A model generated the notes under the pieces. The model saw only the letters and a program-made list of their open reading frames with translations. It was not told the origin of the DNA and did no database searches. Of a stretch of 64,000 bases of DNA, positions 60,549 to 64,000 are shown in pieces. The DNA is from an uncultured Pelagibacteraceae bacterium. Its GTDB lineage: Bacteria > Pseudomonadota > Alphaproteobacteria > Pelagibacterales > Pelagibacteraceae. A program made the translations under genes and the position numbers. Every line of letters begins with the position of its first letter. Within the stretch, counting starts at the first letter, position 1. The DNA lies in NCBI GenBank assembly GCA_902595375.1, contig CACJPW010000003.1:1-64000 (forward strand). Reading direction: 5' to 3'.

Positions 60549-62050
60549 TTAAAGACAGACTCCCAAAAATTATATTTTTGTAAATGTTCTGGCAAACTCC
60601 AAGAAATAAATTGATCAACTTCAAAATTATAAACTTTTAATTTTTCTTTTAATAATTTATTCATTGAGGTAGCAACATAGTACTCTTTGTTAATGGTAAT
60701 ATTATTTTCTATCATGTATTTAATACAATCTAATAATAAATTAGATGATTTAAAATAAAAAATACCTGTTACAGCAAAATCTTTATTAGGATTATTACTA
60801 ATCACCTTCTTTTCTGAAATCTTTTTTATAATATTTTTTTTTGTTTTAACATAAGCATGTGAGTTAGGACTTTCGTCTGCAAAAGGATAATCTCTCCAAG
60901 TAAATATAATGCCGTCAGGATCTTTTTTTAACAGGTTATAAAATTTTCTATAATTTATGATAAAACTTATATCACACGAACTTACAATTACAGGTTTATT
61001 ATCTGGTATCATTTCTTTAGCTAAATATATAGTTTCAGCCATACCTTTAGTCCGTTTATTAATTAAAAAATAATTTTTTAAATTTTTATTTTTTTTAAAA
61101 ATTTTTTTTATTTTAAATTTTTTAAATGTTTTTTTTTTAAATATGAACAAATTTTCTTTTCTATTAGGAAGTCTCTTAATTGAAGACTCAAACATTGTAT
61201 TATTTGAAATAGGTATAAGAGGCTTTGGTTTATTATAACCTAATTTTTTATGTCTACTTCCCTCTCCAGCAGAGGGTATGATATTAAGTATATCCTTATT
61301 TTTAATATTATCAAATTTGTAAAAATTTTTATTAAAAAAACTTGACCAAAAAAAATATTCTTTAAGTTTATTGTCGTCACCAAAATCAACAAAATTTTGA
61401 ACTAGAGCGTAATTTACCTTGTATAATTTAATTAACGCGTATCTAAAAATATGTGCCAATTGAAAAGATGAGCTTTTTATATTATTTTCTTTTTTGAATT
61501 TGTAACAAAGTTGATTAAATATTTTAAAGCTTTTGAAATAATATAATCCAGCACTTACGAAACAATTATTTTTAGAAGTTTCTCCTTTTTTAATATTTAT
61601 TGAGACAATCTTACTTTTATTGGTAATAAAAGTATCTTTATTAGAGTTATCTAAATTGGTTTTATAATTTTTAATACCAAATAAAAACATATTTCCTTTT
61701 TTTAATCTTTTTAATAAAGAAAAAGATGTATCTATAAAATTAAAATACGAGTCAGGATTCAAAATAAATATAGGCCTATTTTTATCAATTTTTTTTTCAA
61801 CTTTTGTTATTGAATTAATTTGGTTAGTTGATGACTTTAAATAAATAAAACTTAATTTAGGTAAATTATTAAACTTAAAAAAAATTCTATCAGTTTTTTT
61901 GCAAACTATGATTATTTTTTGACAGAAATTAAAATTTCCATATATATGATTAAGCAGGTAATCAGTTTTATTATGAAATAAAAATTTTTTATCAAAGAAT
62001 AAATTTTTGCGTCTTTTACCCATTAGGGGTATTATCAAAATTGGTTTCAT
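60545..62050 (-). CDS. Tandem-domain sugar nucleotidyltransferase-like protein
   Basis: 501 residues in two similar halves. The second (from about residue 255) has IIPSAGEGSRHKKLG followed by KPLIPI, the GxGxR...KP nucleotide-binding motif of sugar-1-phosphate nucleotidyltransferases, with VSSCDISF as the Asp motif. The first half begins IPLMGKRRK, lacks the usual loop, but keeps ILNPDSYF and a VSAGLYYFK strand that parallels AVTGIFYFK in the second. One half therefore looks degenerate. It probably activates a sugar or polyol phosphate. Its start abuts the divergent kinase start. Very Lys/Asn-rich. Confidence 0.75.
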   Translation of the reverse strand: MKPILIIPLMGKRRKNLFFDKKFLFHNKTDYLLNHIYGNFNFCQKIIIVCKKTDRIFFKFNNLPKLSFIYLKSSTNQINSITKVEKKIDKNRPIFILNPDSYFNFIDTSFSLLKRLKKGNMFLFGIKNYKTNLDNSNKDTFITNKSKIVSINIKKGETSKNNCFVSAGLYYFKSFKIFNQLCYKFKKENNIKSSSFQLAHIFRYALIKLYKVNYALVQNFVDFGDDNKLKEYFFWSSFFNKNFYKFDNIKNKDILNIIPSAGEGSRHKKLGYNKPKPLIPISNNTMFESSIKRLPNRKENLFIFKKKTFKKFKIKKIFKKNKNLKNYFLINKRTKGMAETIYLAKEMIPDNKPVIVSSCDISFIINYRKFYNLLKKDPDGIIFTWRDYPFADESPNSHAYVKTKKNIIKKISEKKVISNNPNKDFAVTGIFYFKSSNLLLDCIKYMIENNITINKEYYVATSMNKLLKEKLKVYNFEVDQFISWSLPEHLQKYNFWESVFK

Positions 62051-63289
62051 ATGAAAAATCCAAATTTAGTCATAGATATTGGGCAAACATTTATTAAATT
62101 TGTAGTTATTAATGATAATTATAAAATTTTATATCACAAAATTTTAAATAACAATCTTTTAATTAAAAAAGATTATTTAAGTTACAATGTTGCTAAATTG
62201 GAGAAGATAGTAACCCTAAACCTAAAAAAAATTTTAAAAAAATACAGAATAAAAAAAATTATACCTATCACTCATGGCTCAGCAGCTTTTTTTTTAAATG
62301 ATAAAAAGGAATGTTTTGGTGGTCCTCATTTTTTACAGTCAACTAGTAGAAAATTTGATCAATCCTTTTATAAAGATATTAAAAAAAAAGAAGATTTTAC
62401 TCATTCTATTAGATTAAGCAATTTTCATAACTTAGGTAAATCTTTTTATTATTTATTAAAACTTGAAAAAAAATTCAAAATTAAAAAAATTTTAACTTTC
62501 CCGTCATTAATAAATTATTTTTTGACAGGAAAAACTTTTATAGATAAGTCATACCTAGGTTGTCATTCTTTTGCTTGGAATTTTAAAAAAAAGAAACTAG
62601 TTAATTTTTTTGAAATAAAAAAATATTTTTTTCCACGTATTTTAAAATCAGGAAAAAAGATTGGATTTTTAAAAAAAGATTTTAAAAGTAAAATTAAGGC
62701 AGAGGTACTTAATGGTATTCACGATACTTCAGGATCTTATTTAGCTTATAGTAAATATAATAAATTAAGAAATTGTATATTTGTAAATACTGGAACTTAT
62801 TTCGTTATTTCAAAGAAAGAAAAATTTAGATCCAAAATACAAAAAGACTTTTACTATAACTATGGAGCAAACAATAAACTATATCTTTGCAAAAGGATTG
62901 ATGCAGGTTTAACTTATCAGAAATATAATCCTAAAATGATAAATTTTTCTACGCAAAACAATTTAAATTTAGCAAAAAAATTTTATAGAAACCTTAAAAA
63001 AAAAAAGATTGAAAAATTAAAAATTATTACAAATAAAAATCAAATAAATGATTATATGAAATTAAATTTTTTAATTGCTTTTAAGCTCTCTAGTGAAATA
63101 AAAAAGTTTAAAAAAAATAAAAAACTTATTATTGATGGTATATTTGCTAAAAATGATATCTTTAATTATTTTGTTAAGAAATTGATAAATTTTGATGTTT
63201 ATATCATCAATAATTCGTTCCTTAATTGTATTGGTGCATCTACTTTTTTTAATAAAAAACAGTTAAAATTAAATTTCAAAAATTTATGA
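62051..63289 (+). CDS. FGGY-type carbohydrate kinase
   Basis: 412 residues, somewhat short for the family. NLVIDIGQTFIKFVVI is the first phosphate loop; NGIHDTSGSYLA contains the catalytic Asp in the GxHDT spelling of rhamnulokinase-like members; VNTGTYFVIS and KLIIDGIFAKNDIF are the ATP-binding elements. It would phosphorylate a ketose or polyol. The start codon immediately follows the divergent nucleotidyltransferase start, leaving no separate promoter space. It overlaps the GDPD-like gene by four bases. The substrate is unknown. Confidence 0.8.
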   Translation: MKNPNLVIDIGQTFIKFVVINDNYKILYHKILNNNLLIKKDYLSYNVAKLEKIVTLNLKKILKKYRIKKIIPITHGSAAFFLNDKKECFGGPHFLQSTSRKFDQSFYKDIKKKEDFTHSIRLSNFHNLGKSFYYLLKLEKKFKIKKILTFPSLINYFLTGKTFIDKSYLGCHSFAWNFKKKKLVNFFEIKKYFFPRILKSGKKIGFLKKDFKSKIKAEVLNGIHDTSGSYLAYSKYNKLRNCIFVNTGTYFVISKKEKFRSKIQKDFYYNYGANNKLYLCKRIDAGLTYQKYNPKMINFSTQNNLNLAKKFYRNLKKKKIEKLKIITNKNQINDYMKLNFLIAFKLSSEIKKFKKNKKLIIDGIFAKNDIFNYFVKKLINFDVYIINNSFLNCIGASTFFNKKQLKLNFKNL

Positions 63290-63873
63290 TTCTAATAGCA
63301 CATAGGATTAACCGTCTAAAGGAATTGAAAAGCATACCTATCAAATATGGTATTGAGTTAGATATCAGAGATTATCAAAAACATTTGATTCTTCAGCATG
63401 ATCCATTTAAGAAAGGTGAAAAATTCAAAAATTTAATAGACAATTTTAAACATAGATTTATTATTTTAAATATTAAATCAGAAAATATAGAATTTGAAGT
63501 CTTAAAATTACTTAAAAAAAAAAAATTATCAAATTATTTTTTTTTAGACTCTTCTTTTCCCATGATACGAAATTTAATTAAAAAAAAAGAAAACAGAATA
63601 GCTTGCAGAGTGTCTGATTATGAGGATATTCAAACATCAATTAACTTAAAAAAAAAGATAAAATGGATTTGGTTTGAAACTCGAAAACCTTTAAGAAAAT
63701 CTTTCTCGAAATTAAAAAAATTAAAATCTAATAAATTCAAAATTTGTTTAGTATCTCCCGACTTGCACAAAAAAAGATTAAAATTATACAAGAAAGATAT
63801 CAATTATATTAAAAAGCATAAGCTTGTGGACGCAGTTTGCTCTAAATTTAAAAATTTTAAGTATTGGATTTAA
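63286..63873 (+). CDS. Glycerophosphodiester phosphodiesterase-like protein
   Basis: 195 residues, shorter than usual (about 240). LIAHRIN near the start, YGIELDIRDYQ and LILQHDPF give the two His and the Glu/Asp set of GDPD TIM barrels. The C-terminal half is Lys-rich and diverged. It might hydrolyse a glycerophosphodiester or act as a lyase on phosphorylated sugar or polyol. There is no signal peptide, so it is cytoplasmic. It overlaps the kinase by four bases and the following minus-strand gene by 17. Confidence 0.7.
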   Translation: MILIAHRINRLKELKSIPIKYGIELDIRDYQKHLILQHDPFKKGEKFKNLIDNFKHRFIILNIKSENIEFEVLKLLKKKKLSNYFFLDSSFPMIRNLIKKKENRIACRVSDYEDIQTSINLKKKIKWIWFETRKPLRKSFSKLKKLKSNKFKICLVSPDLHKKRLKLYKKDINYIKKHKLVDAVCSKFKNFKYWI

Positions 63874-64000
63874 TTAAAATTAAGATCGCACCTACTATAT
63901 GCTCAACTCCACCTTTGACTTTTTTCAAAAAATTGTCACTTGATCCCTTACCGTATAATCTCTTTTTTTTGTTGAAGTTGACGTTAAATCTTATAATTTT
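63857..64000 (-). CDS. C-terminal end of an unidentified gene
   Basis: An open frame from the right edge of the window to a TAA at 63857-63859 gives 47 residues, ending EHIVGAILILIKSNT. It starts outside the window. It overlaps the GDPD-like gene's 3' end by 17 bases, which fits the convergent-overlap habit of this genome. The fragment is Lys-rich with a short hydrophobic end and no motif I recognise. Confidence 0.5.
   Translation of the reverse strand, partial: KIIRFNVNFNKKKRLYGKGSSDNFLKKVKGGVEHIVGAILILIKSNT

Noticed and set aside
1-64000. tRNA, rRNA, CRISPR, insertion sequence or integrase
   Set aside because: No matching sequences or proteins are visible in any gap or frame; the small intergenic spaces leave little room for such elements.

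Overview
The window reads as a piece of chromosome from a streamlined marine alphaproteobacterium of the SAR11 clade (Pelagibacterales, Candidatus Pelagibacter-like). The DNA is visibly very AT-rich. Genes abut or overlap almost everywhere, and the proteins are rich in Lys, Asn and Ile. The content is typical of that group: TRAP and glycine-betaine uptake, an AdoMet decarboxylase-spermidine synthase fusion, purSQL, and a bolA/monothiol glutaredoxin pair. I see no rRNA, tRNA, insertion sequence, integrase or CRISPR array. No gap between genes exceeds 300 bases; the longest are 26087-26273 (nrd promoter region) and 32267-32401 (upstream of the betaine transporter).

Layout. 1-1879: envelope-sugar genes (an epimerase fragment, a GT2 glycosyltransferase, an epimerase). 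1876-8932: apt, then a tightly coupled seven-gene run (mtaP, mtnA, two exported alpha/beta hydrolases, a class II aldolase, a speD-speE fusion and a nitrilase) that both makes and recycles methylthioadenosine. 8933-16473: glycosyltransferases, a thioredoxin-fold protein, a gamma-carbonic anhydrase, a lyase-like exported protein, a PNPOx-like protein, a beta-hydroxyacid dehydrogenase, an MFS carrier and RNA polymerase omega. 16466-24579: a CoA-transferase, a TRAP transporter, dusA, and malonyl-CoA decarboxylase between two TSUP carriers.

24644-32266: a phosphohexomutase, class I ribonucleotide reductase nrdAB behind likely NrdR boxes, and a zinc uptake regulon (znuA divergent from znuC-znuB-zur) sharing two tandem Zur-like operators. 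32402-38700: a betaine binding protein and permease without an ATPase gene, facing a minus-strand operon of gph, a LysE-type exporter, prpB, prpC, a previously easy-to-miss 58-residue membrane protein and a homocysteine methyltransferase. 38770-48985: a GlmU acetyltransferase domain without its uridyltransferase half, glmS, a short beta-carbonic anhydrase, class II DAHP synthase, nadE, cysS, cimA, trmJ, rpsD and a methyltransferase.

48982-56174: a nine-gene minus-strand operon (sfsA, map, purB, purC, purS, purQ, purL, bolA, grxD). 56191-64000: a CinA-type domain protein, then an extremely AT- and Lys-rich envelope cluster (GT9, split transketolase, HAD phosphatase, tandem nucleotidyltransferase, FGGY kinase, GDPD-like protein and the end of one more gene). 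This last cluster looks like an unassigned pathway for an activated sugar or polyol and is the best candidate here for an undescribed system. The methylthioadenosine-polyamine operon is the most coherent metabolic unit.
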